A stretch of DNA of 6,425 nt from Lachnospiraceae bacterium (GTDB lineage Bacteria > Bacillota_A > Clostridia > Lachnospirales > Lachnospiraceae): contig JAILPG010000203.1 in the NCBI GenBank assembly GCA_024699595.1, positions 1 through 6,425 of the forward strand, given 5' to 3'. The notes below the pieces were generated by a model that was not told where the DNA came from, searched no databases, and saw nothing but the letters and a program-made list of their open reading frames with translations. Below are positions 1-6,052 of this stretch, piece after piece (position 1 is the first letter of the stretch; every line of letters begins with the position of its first letter). Position numbers and translations under genes: made by a program.

Positions 1-7
1 CTTATTT

Positions 8-33
8 TTTACAAAACTGTTTTTTTTTATAAT
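8..33 (+). promoter_or_regulatory. putative promoter of the ABC importer operon
   Basis: A perfect TATAAT -10 box lies at 28-33. The best -35 match is TTTACA at 8-13 (five of six consensus bases), but the spacer would be only 14 nt. With the normal 17-nt spacer the -35 would be a run of T at 5-10. Transcription would begin near position 40, giving a leader of about 80 nt before the GTG start at 122. The -10 is convincing and the -35 is not, so the promoter may depend on an activator or on the T-rich upstream DNA. Confidence 0.5.
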
Positions 34-56
34 GTTTTCTGTCAGGGGAAAAAGGC

Positions 57-104
57 ATGACTGCGACAGTGAGAGCCCGGATCCCAAATAGTTTAAGGAT
101 ATAA
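57..104 (+). CDS. possible 15-codon leader ORF (doubtful)
   Basis: An ATG at 57 opens a 15-codon frame, MTATVRARIPNSLRI, ending at TAA 102-104, just ahead of the AGGAGG site of the next gene. An AGGGG at 44-48 sits 8 nt before the ATG, a reasonable ribosome-binding spacing. The peptide has no run of one amino acid that would suggest a classic attenuation leader, and no terminator/antiterminator pair is evident. It may be chance. Confidence 0.15.
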   Translation: MTATVRARIPNSLRI

Positions 105-107
105 AAC

Positions 108-113
108 AGGAGG
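108..113 (+). promoter_or_regulatory. ribosome-binding site fixing the GTG start
   Basis: AGGAGG is followed by 8 nt and then GTG at 122. The full consensus site and the signal peptide that starts exactly there support GTG over any later ATG. Confidence 0.85.
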
Positions 114-121
114 AAAACAAA

Positions 122-1534
122 GTGAAAAAGAGATTATTATCCATTTTACTGACAGGCTGTATGGCTGCAAGCTTACTCGCAGGCTGTGGCGGCACAGCAG
201 TGGCACCTCAGACAGACGGCGCTCAGACAGAAACAACATCTGCTGATTCAGGAAGCAAGGATACAGCATCAGCTGATCTTACAGCTACACAGCAGATCAT
301 TAAGGAAGCAGAAGGAATGTCCATGGAAGATCTTGCCAAGAAGGCGATCGAGGAATCCAACGGAGCAACCTTCTATGGCGTAGGAAATTCAAGCCGTGGT
401 AAATCAGCTCTTCCGTTATTCATAGAGTATCTGCAGAGCATCGATCCTTCATACACAATGGAATTCGAGTGGCAGCAGCCCAAGAACAACAAGATATTCG
501 AGCAGCTGACAGCTGATTCACTCAAGGATACAGGAACATTTGCAATGACCCTTATCCAGGACGGTAACCAGATCGAGTCCAAGATGGTTCAGACCGGAAT
601 CCTTGATACATTCATTCCCAAGGAGTGGGCAGAGGCAAACGGAACAAGCGCTGACAGCTATGAAGGATATCTTCCTCTTCAGACCATCAACAAGGTATTT
701 ATGTATAACAACACAGGAAGCAAAGTATTTGACAACTGCTGGGATTTCGTAGCAGAAGGCAATCATTCACTTTACATGGATATCGATTCTGAGATCGTAG
801 GAAAGAACTTCTTATACATGCTTACAGAAGATAAGTATGCTGCATGGCTCAAGGAAGCTTATGAAGCACTTCCCGATGATGAGAAGGCATATTTCGAGCC
901 CACCATCAAGGATATGGAAGCAGAGGCAGCTGATCTCGGACTTGGTGCTGACGGATCATACGCACTTGCATGGATCAAGCTCTGGGTAGAGAGCTACAAT
1001 GCACAGACAGATGACGGACCTATCTGTAATACACTTGTTGACAAGTCAGCAACAGATCAGTCAGGACTTTTAGTATATTCAAAGCTTCGTTCAGTAGAAG
1101 AATCAGATTCAGTATCAGTTAACAACATCAACGTTGCAGCATATCAGGACGGATACAAGGGCATCGGCGGATACGGATATTGCCATTACTTATTTGTAAC
1201 GGATAATTCTCCTCTTCCCTGGACCGCATGCGCATTCATAGCTTACATGACCTGTACAGAAGACGGCTTCTCAGCATGGGGCAAGGATATGGGCGGATAT
1301 TCATCAAATCCGAAGGTAGCAGAAGCAACCGAGGCAACTTATAACCACTCAAAGGGCGGCTACGATGAGTCAGGAAATAACGTATATGACTGCAAGAACG
1401 ACCGTGGATATGACTGGTGGACAACCACAGGAGAACTCGTACTTGAGGATCCCGAATACTGCGCATCAGTATCATTCACAGTTGGTAGCTGGATCGAACT
1501 GCTTACAAAGTACAGCGAGGAAACAGCTGAATAA
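122..1534 (+). CDS. ABC importer substrate-binding lipoprotein (AfuA/FbpA-like)
   Basis: This is the extracytoplasmic binding protein of the importer encoded by the next two genes: 470 residues, anchored by lipid on the outer face of the membrane. The N-terminus MKKRLLSILL is a charged-plus-hydrophobic signal peptide, and a lipobox L-A-G-C places the lipidated cysteine at residue 22. Residues 23-55 are a low-complexity T/S/A/D/Q linker. The rest reads as a family 1/AfuA-type solute-binding fold with many aromatic residues; the segment MGGYSSNPKVAEA near residue 390 resembles the C-terminal Pro-x-Val region of iron-type binding proteins. The GTG start is chosen because AGGAGG at 108-113 lies 8 nt upstream and the signal peptide begins there. 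Seven further cysteines (206, 302, 354, 370, 378, 424, 447) are unusual for an exported binding protein. The ligand is unknown: ferric iron, a sugar phosphate, a polyamine or a phosphonate are all possible from gene order and permease type. Confidence 0.88.
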   Translation: MKKRLLSILLTGCMAASLLAGCGGTAVAPQTDGAQTETTSADSGSKDTASADLTATQQIIKEAEGMSMEDLAKKAIEESNGATFYGVGNSSRGKSALPLFIEYLQSIDPSYTMEFEWQQPKNNKIFEQLTADSLKDTGTFAMTLIQDGNQIESKMVQTGILDTFIPKEWAEANGTSADSYEGYLPLQTINKVFMYNNTGSKVFDNCWDFVAEGNHSLYMDIDSEIVGKNFLYMLTEDKYAAWLKEAYEALPDDEKAYFEPTIKDMEAEAADLGLGADGSYALAWIKLWVESYNAQTDDGPICNTLVDKSATDQSGLLVYSKLRSVEESDSVSVNNINVAAYQDGYKGIGGYGYCHYLFVTDNSPLPWTACAFIAYMTCTEDGFSAWGKDMGGYSSNPKVAEATEATYNHSKGGYDESGNNVYDCKNDRGYDWWTTTGELVLEDPEYCASVSFTVGSWIELLTKYSEETAE

Positions 1535-1573
1535 TTTCGCTTAAACAGTTTTTAACTCATTAAAATATAAAGG

Positions 1574-1614
1574 GTCCGGACCGGTTAGAAGAAATGGACC
1601 GGTCCGGGCTTTTT
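1574..1614 (+). terminator. intrinsic terminator between binding protein and permease
   Basis: The arms 1574-1586 and 1597-1609 form a 13-bp GC-rich stem (core CCGGACCGGT with ACCGGTCCGG, G-U pairs at 1575/1608 and 1586/1597) with a 10-nt loop, followed by TTTTT at 1610-1614. It sits 39 nt past the binding-protein stop and 33 nt before the permease start. No promoter is obvious between it and the permease, so the later genes probably depend on readthrough. This arrangement is common where the binding protein is needed in excess. Confidence 0.88.
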
Positions 1615-1647
1615 GTAAATCTGATGTAATACAAGAAGGAGAAGGTC

Positions 1648-3468
1648 ATGGAAGCGGATCGCAAAAATACGGTTGCTATAATTGGCAACAAGATCAAGAC
1701 ATATTTTATGAAGCCGCAGAATGTTATTCTTCTGTTGTTTGGAATAGTGCTGACCTTTACGACAGTGGCACCGATCGTTGCCATAGTAAAGGATACGTTC
1801 AAGATCCACCCGGGAACCATAGACCAGCACCTTACAGGAAGAGCAACGGGATATTCTGTCGTTAACTATACTGACCTCTTCACAAGCAAGCTTGCAAAGA
1901 CAAATCTCTGGACTCCGGTCTTTAATACGGTATTGCTGGCAGTCTTTACCTGTCTGATCTCTATTCTGTTCGGTGGTATTTTTGCCTTTCTTGTGACGAG
2001 GACCAATTTACAGTTTAAGAAGTATTTGAGCTCGATATTTATTTTTCCTTATATAATGCCGCAGTGGACACTTGCAGTAGTATGGCAGAATCTGTTCAAC
2101 TCAAATGCGGTAACGGGAACTTCCAACGGACTCATAGCATCACTTTTCGGCACGAATATGCCCAAGTGGTTCTGTCTGGGGCTGTTTCCGAGTGCAATGG
2201 TGTTAGGTCTTCATTACGCACCGTTTGCATATATCATGATAGGCGGAATATTCAGGAACATGGATGCCAACCTTGAAGAGGCTGCTACCATTCTTGATAC
2301 TCCGAAATGGAAGATAATGTTCAGGGTAACGCTTCCGATGGTAAAGCCGGCGATCTTAAGCACGATCCTTCTAGTATTCGGAAGTGCGATGGGTTCCTAT
2401 CCCGTACCTCATTATCTGGGACTGACGACCCTGTCCACCAAGTATGTTTCGCTCAACTCGAAATACACCGGTGAGGCAAGTATCCTTGCGATCATCATGA
2501 TGCTTTTCGGTATCCTTATCTTAGGTTTTAACCAGATGAGCTTAAAGAGCAGGAAAAACTACACGACGGTTACCGGAAAATCAGGACAGATCTCAAAGAT
2601 CAATCTTGGAAAGATCGGAAAATACGTGATAGCGATCGTGATGATAGTGATCACCTTCTTCACAAGTATTTTCCCTATCGTGTCATTTGCTTTGGAAACC
2701 TTCCTTCCGAATCCGGGTGATTACAGTTTCTTATATACCGGAAACAAGAGCAACCTGACCACGAAATGGTGGCTTACCAATACAAATGCAGAAAATGCAT
2801 TGTACGGGCAGAAGGGAATCCTGTATAACGAGACCATATGGCATGCACTCGGTGGAACGCTGCTTGTTGCAGTTGCCTGTGCGCTGATAGCAGGAACCAT
2901 AGGAACTCTTATAGGATATGCGGTATCAAAGAACAGACGCTCAAGATGGGCCAACTACGTAAACAACATGGCATTTTTGCCGTATCTGATGCCTTCACTT
3001 GCGGTCGGTGCAGCATTTTTCATTCTGTTCTCAAATGAAAAGATCAATCTTTTCAATACATATGCACTGCTCATAATCGCCGGTGTTGTTAAATACATAC
3101 CTTTTGCATCAAGAAGCGCATTAAACTCAATGCTGCAGCTTTCGGGAGAGATAGAGGAGGCTGCGGTGATACAGGATATCGGATGGTTTAAGAGAATGTT
3201 CAAGATCATCGTTCCGATACAGAAATCCTCGATAATAAGCGGATATCTGCTTCCGTTTATGACCTGCCTTAGAGAATTATCCCTGTTCCTGCTGTTATGT
3301 ACTCAGGGCTTCATTCTCTCGACTACGCTGGATTACTTTGACGAGATGGGTCTGTATGCTTTCTCAAGTGCGATAAACCTGATACTTATCGTATTGATAC
3401 TTGTATTCAACACACTGGTTAATAAGCTGACAGGTGCAAGCCTGGACGAAGGAATTGGAGGAAAATAA
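1648..3468 (+). CDS. fused two-domain ABC importer permease (FbpB-like)
   Basis: This 606-residue membrane protein forms the transport channel. Two binding-protein-dependent permease domains are fused in one chain, as in FbpB/AfuB-type iron permeases. About 12 membrane segments are visible: near 26-47, 93-117, 130-150, 178-202, 234-254, 281-300 in the first half and 326-350, 400-427, 440-460, 470-490, 525-547, 570-595 in the second. Each half has a cytoplasmic EAA loop, the docking point for the ATPase: residues 211-230 (ending in TLP) and 504-523 (ending in IVP). Both loops have Asp (217 and 510) where the family consensus EAAxxxG has Gly. Large non-membrane loops at about 48-90 and 351-398 should face outside. 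The start is supported by AAGGAG at 1636-1641, 6 nt before ATG. The gene follows the binding protein across a terminator and is one base from the ATPase gene. The substrate is not determinable. Confidence 0.92.
   Translation: MEADRKNTVAIIGNKIKTYFMKPQNVILLLFGIVLTFTTVAPIVAIVKDTFKIHPGTIDQHLTGRATGYSVVNYTDLFTSKLAKTNLWTPVFNTVLLAVFTCLISILFGGIFAFLVTRTNLQFKKYLSSIFIFPYIMPQWTLAVVWQNLFNSNAVTGTSNGLIASLFGTNMPKWFCLGLFPSAMVLGLHYAPFAYIMIGGIFRNMDANLEEAATILDTPKWKIMFRVTLPMVKPAILSTILLVFGSAMGSYPVPHYLGLTTLSTKYVSLNSKYTGEASILAIIMMLFGILILGFNQMSLKSRKNYTTVTGKSGQISKINLGKIGKYVIAIVMIVITFFTSIFPIVSFALETFLPNPGDYSFLYTGNKSNLTTKWWLTNTNAENALYGQKGILYNETIWHALGGTLLVAVACALIAGTIGTLIGYAVSKNRRSRWANYVNNMAFLPYLMPSLAVGAAFFILFSNEKINLFNTYALLIIAGVVKYIPFASRSALNSMLQLSGEIEEAAVIQDIGWFKRMFKIIVPIQKSSIISGYLLPFMTCLRELSLFLLLCTQGFILSTTLDYFDEMGLYAFSSAINLILIVLILVFNTLVNKLTGASLDEGIGGK
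3457..3461 (+). promoter_or_regulatory. ribosome-binding site that decides the ATPase start
   Basis: GGAGG lies inside the last codons of the permease gene, 8 nt before ATG 3470. The frame could be opened earlier at GTG 3434, but that would add 12 residues unlike the family N-terminus and would overlap the permease by 35 nt. The ATG gives a typical start, MPEIKLTNVTKRWG. Confidence 0.85.
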
Positions 3469-3469
3469 C

Positions 3470-5116
3470 ATGCCGGAAATCAAATTAACAAATGTGACCA
3501 AAAGATGGGGAAAATTCTACGCAGTAGACCATCTGGATCTTGATATAGAAGATAATGCTTTTATTACACTGCTTGGTCCTTCCGGATGCGGAAAGACCAC
3601 CACACTCCGTATGATCGCTGGGCTTGAAACGCCTACCAGCGGCCGGATCACGATAGGTGACAGGGTTGTGTTTGACTCTGATGCAGGGATCAATATCCCG
3701 GCAAACAAGCGTAAGGTCGGCTTTCTGTTCCAGAACTACGCTCTGTGGCCGAACATGACCGTATATCAGAACATAGCTTTCGGTCTGAGCAATAAAAAAG
3801 AGACCATGAACAATGTAAACAGTGATGCTCTGGCTCTGAAATCTCTCATAAATGCTCTTAATGACGGCGAAAAGATAAGAGATCTTGTAAATGAATGCTA
3901 TGACAAGAAGCAGAAGCTTGATAATGACAAGGTTTATCTTAAGTTTATCGATACCTATATAATGTCGATGTACAGCGCCAAGAAGCTTTTTGAGTATAAG
4001 ATACATGAGTCAGAGGATCCCAGGGTAGAGGCTCTGGCAAGACAGGAGGATCTTAAGAAGGATCTGAGTGCTCTTGAAGGCGAGCTTAAGATCAAGGGTT
4101 ATGAGCTTAATGACAAGTGTGAAGTCATGAAGAACGGTGTTGTGGAGACTTCGGTCCGCAAGCTTTCCAAGGAAGAGATAGATCTTGCAGTAAGAAGAGT
4201 ATCCAGGATAGTTAAGATAGGAATGTTCATGGACCGTTATCCGGCTGAGCTCTCGGGAGGACAGCAGCAGAGAGTGGCAATAGCAAGAACTCTCGCACCC
4301 GAACCCCAGGTTCTTTTCATGGATGAGCCGCTTTCCAATCTTGATGCAAAGTTAAGGCTTGAAATGAGATATGAGCTCCAGAGACTTCATATTGAGACGG
4401 GAAGCACCTTTGTATATGTAACCCATGACCAGATGGAGGCTATGACCCTTGCAACAAAGATCTGTCTCATAAACAACGGTGTACTGCAGCAGTATGATGC
4501 TCCGCTTACCGTATATAACAGACCGAACAATCTCTTTGTTGCTGACTTTGTCGGCAATCCTTCCATTAATTTCGTGGATGTAAAGGGAGAACAGGCAAAA
4601 GACGGAGCCTTCGATCTTACACTGTTAGGCGAAAGTAAAGCAAAGTTCATCCCCAAAGAAAAGATAGACATGGAAAAGTGGTTTGAAGACAGGGATAGAG
4701 CTGAAGTAGAAAAAGACGAAGCAGACAAGAAATCCTTAAGCGATAAAAAGGCTGTTGAGAAGGGCAATAAGGATGAGGTCTTCAAATATCATATTGCAAA
4801 GGTAAACGAAGATGATTTCAGTATCCAGGAGGAGCCTGTTATCACAAATCGTGATTTTGTGCTGGGCATAAGGCCTGAGAGATTAAAGATCGGAGAAGGA
4901 AAGCTCGAGGCAGAGATCTACGGTGCGATGCCTACGGGTATGGAATCTACGATAAAGTTAAGAGTCGGGGAATTCCTGTTAACCGGCGTGGTATTCGGCG
5001 GAATAACCTTCAATCTCGGCGAGACCGTTAACTTTGATATCGAAAGCGATGATATCTTCCTCTTTGACAGAAAGTCAGGAAAGTTCATCACATCGGGAAG
5101 AGTTGAGATTCAGTAG
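3470..5116 (+). CDS. ABC importer ATPase with two large insertions (FbpC/MalK-like)
   Basis: This 548-residue cytoplasmic protein powers the importer by ATP hydrolysis. Visible motifs are Walker A GPSGCGKTT at 36-44, Q-loop Gln88 (FQNYALWP), signature LSGGQ at 261-265, Walker B VLFMDE at 281-286 with catalytic Glu286, D-loop SNLD at 289-292 and switch His319. The C-terminal regulatory (TOBE-type) part contains GIRPE at 466-470. All catalytic residues are present, so the enzyme should be active. Relatives are about 350-370 residues long; the extra length comes from a ~120-residue helical, charged insertion at about 107-230, between the Q-loop region and the signature, and a ~65-residue Lys/Glu/Asp-rich insertion at about 395-460 in the C-terminal domain. 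The reading frame is open through both. The start is one base after the permease stop, so translation is probably coupled. The substrate is as uncertain as for its partners. Confidence 0.92.
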   Translation: MPEIKLTNVTKRWGKFYAVDHLDLDIEDNAFITLLGPSGCGKTTTLRMIAGLETPTSGRITIGDRVVFDSDAGINIPANKRKVGFLFQNYALWPNMTVYQNIAFGLSNKKETMNNVNSDALALKSLINALNDGEKIRDLVNECYDKKQKLDNDKVYLKFIDTYIMSMYSAKKLFEYKIHESEDPRVEALARQEDLKKDLSALEGELKIKGYELNDKCEVMKNGVVETSVRKLSKEEIDLAVRRVSRIVKIGMFMDRYPAELSGGQQQRVAIARTLAPEPQVLFMDEPLSNLDAKLRLEMRYELQRLHIETGSTFVYVTHDQMEAMTLATKICLINNGVLQQYDAPLTVYNRPNNLFVADFVGNPSINFVDVKGEQAKDGAFDLTLLGESKAKFIPKEKIDMEKWFEDRDRAEVEKDEADKKSLSDKKAVEKGNKDEVFKYHIAKVNEDDFSIQEEPVITNRDFVLGIRPERLKIGEGKLEAEIYGAMPTGMESTIKLRVGEFLLTGVVFGGITFNLGETVNFDIESDDIFLFDRKSGKFITSGRVEIQ

Positions 5117-5129
5117 CCAATTTCATATT

Positions 5130-5146
5130 GTATCAACATGTGATAC
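5130..5146. repeat. inverted repeat GTATCA-N5-TGATAC
   Basis: A 6-bp dyad with a 5-nt centre lies 13 nt after the ATPase stop codon and just before the terminator. Related TATCA/TGATA half-sites recur at 5242-5250 and 5309-5318. It could be a small hairpin or an operator; the short length leaves chance open. Confidence 0.35.
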
Positions 5147-5147
5147 T

Positions 5148-5198
5148 ATACCCTCTGTCAGATGGCCTTTACGGGCGGTCATGACAGGGGGTATTTTT
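5148..5198 (+). terminator. intrinsic terminator closing the importer operon
   Basis: Arms ATACCCTCTGTCA (5148-5160) and TGACAGGGGGTAT (5182-5194) pair over 13 positions with one T-G wobble. A shorter inner stem (GCC 5165-5167 with GGC 5174-5176) can extend it, and the T-run is 5194-5198. It begins 31 nt after the ATPase stop and separates the importer from the downstream regulator gene. Confidence 0.85.
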
Positions 5199-5241
5199 AC
5201 TAAGAAAGGAACATTGTAAATACACAGATAGTGACCGGACA

Positions 5242-5317
5242 TATCATGTCTGATTTCGAAAAATACGGCATTTCTCGCTTTGTGTCGTGTTCGAAAGAAG
5301 TCTTTTTTGACATGATA
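5242..5317. repeat. long-range inverted repeat in the regulator's upstream region
   Basis: TATCATGTC at 5242-5250 is the perfect reverse complement of GACATGATA at 5309-5317. Inside it, TTTCGAA at 5254-5260 is complementary to TTCGAAA at 5290-5296. Together they could fold the leader of the XRE-family gene into a two-part stem about 76 nt long, or serve as spaced protein-binding sites. Confidence 0.4.
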
Positions 5318-5341
5318 CACGCAGAAAGGCGTTACGCCTGA
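5246..5341 (+). CDS. possible 31-residue small protein (doubtful)
   Basis: ATG 5246 opens a frame of 31 codons ending at TGA 5339-5341, 22 nt before the XRE-family gene. The peptide begins MSDFEKYGISRF and ends HAERRYA, a plausible mixed composition, but no good ribosome-binding site lies just upstream. The frame stays open back to 5213, where an AAGGA (5206-5210) sits before a non-standard ATT codon. The DNA also carries the inverted repeats, so coding is only one possible reading. Confidence 0.15.
   Translation: MSDFEKYGISRFVSCSKEVFFDMIHAERRYA
5327..5339. repeat. palindrome AGGCG-TTA-CGCCT before the regulator gene
   Basis: A perfect 5-bp inverted repeat with a 3-nt centre ends 11 nt before the GGAG ribosome-binding site of the XRE-family gene. 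The position would suit an autoregulatory operator or a small hairpin influencing translation. No experimental or family evidence is available here. Confidence 0.35.
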
Positions 5342-5363
5342 AAACAAAAAGGAGATCGAACGG

Positions 5364-5930
5364 ATGGACCAGGAAAAGATAGGAAGTTTGCTTAAGGAAC
5401 TTAGAAAGGAAAAAGGACTTACGCAGGAAGAACTTGCTGAACATTTCGGCGTGTCTAACCGCACCATATCCAGATGGGAGACCGGCAGCAATATGCCTGA
5501 CCTTTCCTTATTAGTAGAGATCGCAGATTTCTATGATGTGGATATCCGGGAGATCATTGACGGAGAAAGGAAAAGCGAGAAAATGAACGAAGAAATGAAA
5601 AACACGTTACTAAAGGCAGCAGATTATGCAGAGGAAGAAAAAGGGATACTCTTAAGACGGGTACGTAATGTTTCAATATTAGGTATCATCACGCTTATGT
5701 TTGGAGTCCTGATCGGAAACAATGCATCGGATCTTCCCGTAACCAGTTTTCTATGCGGAATAATGTTCGGGATCACATGGGGAGCTCTCATCGTGACGAT
5801 CCTGTTCACAACGGGAATTCTTGAAAAGATGCGTAAGGCAGGAAACAAAAGAACGAAGATACTCATCATGGCTGTTTCCATCGCTGTAGCCCTGATCGGA
5901 TTCATATTGGCCATTGTGGAATCTTTGTGA
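5364..5930 (+). CDS. XRE-family regulator with C-terminal membrane segments
   Basis: This 188-residue protein has an N-terminal Cro/C1-type helix-turn-helix domain (about 6-61): IGSLLKELRKEKGLTQEELA, then the recognition part GVSNRTISRWETGSNMPD. A charged, helical linker follows at 68-100. Three hydrophobic segments follow at about 103-120, 127-150 and 164-185, so the C-terminus should lie in the membrane and the DNA-binding domain in the cytoplasm. Firmicutes have many such membrane-tailed XRE proteins, often next to stress or transport genes; their signals are mostly unknown. The start is supported by AAGGAGA at 5349-5355, with 9 nt between GGAG and ATG. It has its own upstream region between the importer terminator and the rRNA promoter, so it is probably transcribed alone; its promoter is not clear. 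Control of the upstream importer is possible but unsupported. Confidence 0.85.
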   Translation: MDQEKIGSLLKELRKEKGLTQEELAEHFGVSNRTISRWETGSNMPDLSLLVEIADFYDVDIREIIDGERKSEKMNEEMKNTLLKAADYAEEEKGILLRRVRNVSILGIITLMFGVLIGNNASDLPVTSFLCGIMFGITWGALIVTILFTTGILEKMRKAGNKRTKILIMAVSIAVALIGFILAIVESL

Positions 5931-5959
5931 AGATAATAGTGGCAGAACAGGTAATAAAA

Positions 5960-5973
5960 TACAATATATTGTA
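5960..5973. repeat. 14-bp perfect palindrome TACAATATATTGTA
   Basis: The sequence equals its own reverse complement over 14 bp. It lies 29 nt after the regulator stop codon and about 48 nt before the -35 box of the rRNA promoter. It could be a dimer-binding operator; no terminator-like T-run follows, so it is not a terminator. Confidence 0.5.
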
Positions 5974-5987
5974 GTTGAAAGCCGTGT

Positions 5988-6017
5988 AAAAAAAAGAGTC
6001 AAAAAACCTCTAAAAAA
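5988..6017 (+). promoter_or_regulatory. phased A-tracts, UP-element-like region of the rRNA promoter
   Basis: Three A-runs (5988-5995, 6001-6006, 6012-6017) have centres 11-12 nt apart, about one helical turn, and end 4 nt before the -35 box. Such phasing bends DNA, and A-rich DNA here is where the RNA polymerase alpha C-terminal domains bind at strong rRNA promoters. Confidence 0.65.
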
Positions 6018-6021
6018 GCCG

Positions 6022-6050
6022 TTGACAAGGTAAAATCACAATGATATTAT
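6022..6050 (+). promoter_or_regulatory. rRNA operon promoter
   Basis: TTGACA at 6022-6027 is a perfect -35, and TATTAT at 6045-6050 matches five of six -10 bases, with the ideal 17-nt spacer. Together with the upstream A-tracts it is the strongest promoter in the window. A G at 6057 is a likely first transcribed base. In Firmicutes rRNA promoters commonly start with G and respond to GTP level, so stringent-type control is expected. It drives a ~235-nt leader and the 16S gene. Confidence 0.85.
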
Positions 6051-6052
6051 AG

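Noticed and set aside
1..121. Riboswitch in the importer leader
   Set aside because: Only a weak 5-bp pairing (39-43 with 65-69) is seen, and no conserved core of a riboswitch class I know was recognised.
3434..3469. Upstream GTG start giving the ATPase 12 extra residues
   Set aside because: It would overlap the permease gene and lacks a ribosome-binding site; GGAGG at 3457-3461 points to ATG 3470, and the protein from there matches the family N-terminus.
3485..4006. Long reverse-strand frame of 173 codons inside the ATPase gene
   Set aside because: It lies antisense to a clearly conserved Walker A and Q-loop region, has no recognisable domain or ribosome-binding site, and reads as a shadow.
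5214..5247. TTGTAA with TATCAT as promoter of the XRE-family gene
   Set aside because: The spacer would be 22 nt, too long; with a 17-nt spacer the -35 would be AATACA, a poor match.
5307..5312. TTGACA as -35 box of the XRE-family gene
   Set aside because: No acceptable -10 lies 16-19 nt downstream (best windows match two of six bases), and the bases belong to the inverted repeat at 5309-5317.
5123..5491. Reverse-strand frame of 122 codons across the intergenic region
   Set aside because: It overlaps the conserved helix-turn-helix start of the XRE-family gene and the terminator; the Ser/Phe-rich composition is typical of an antisense shadow.
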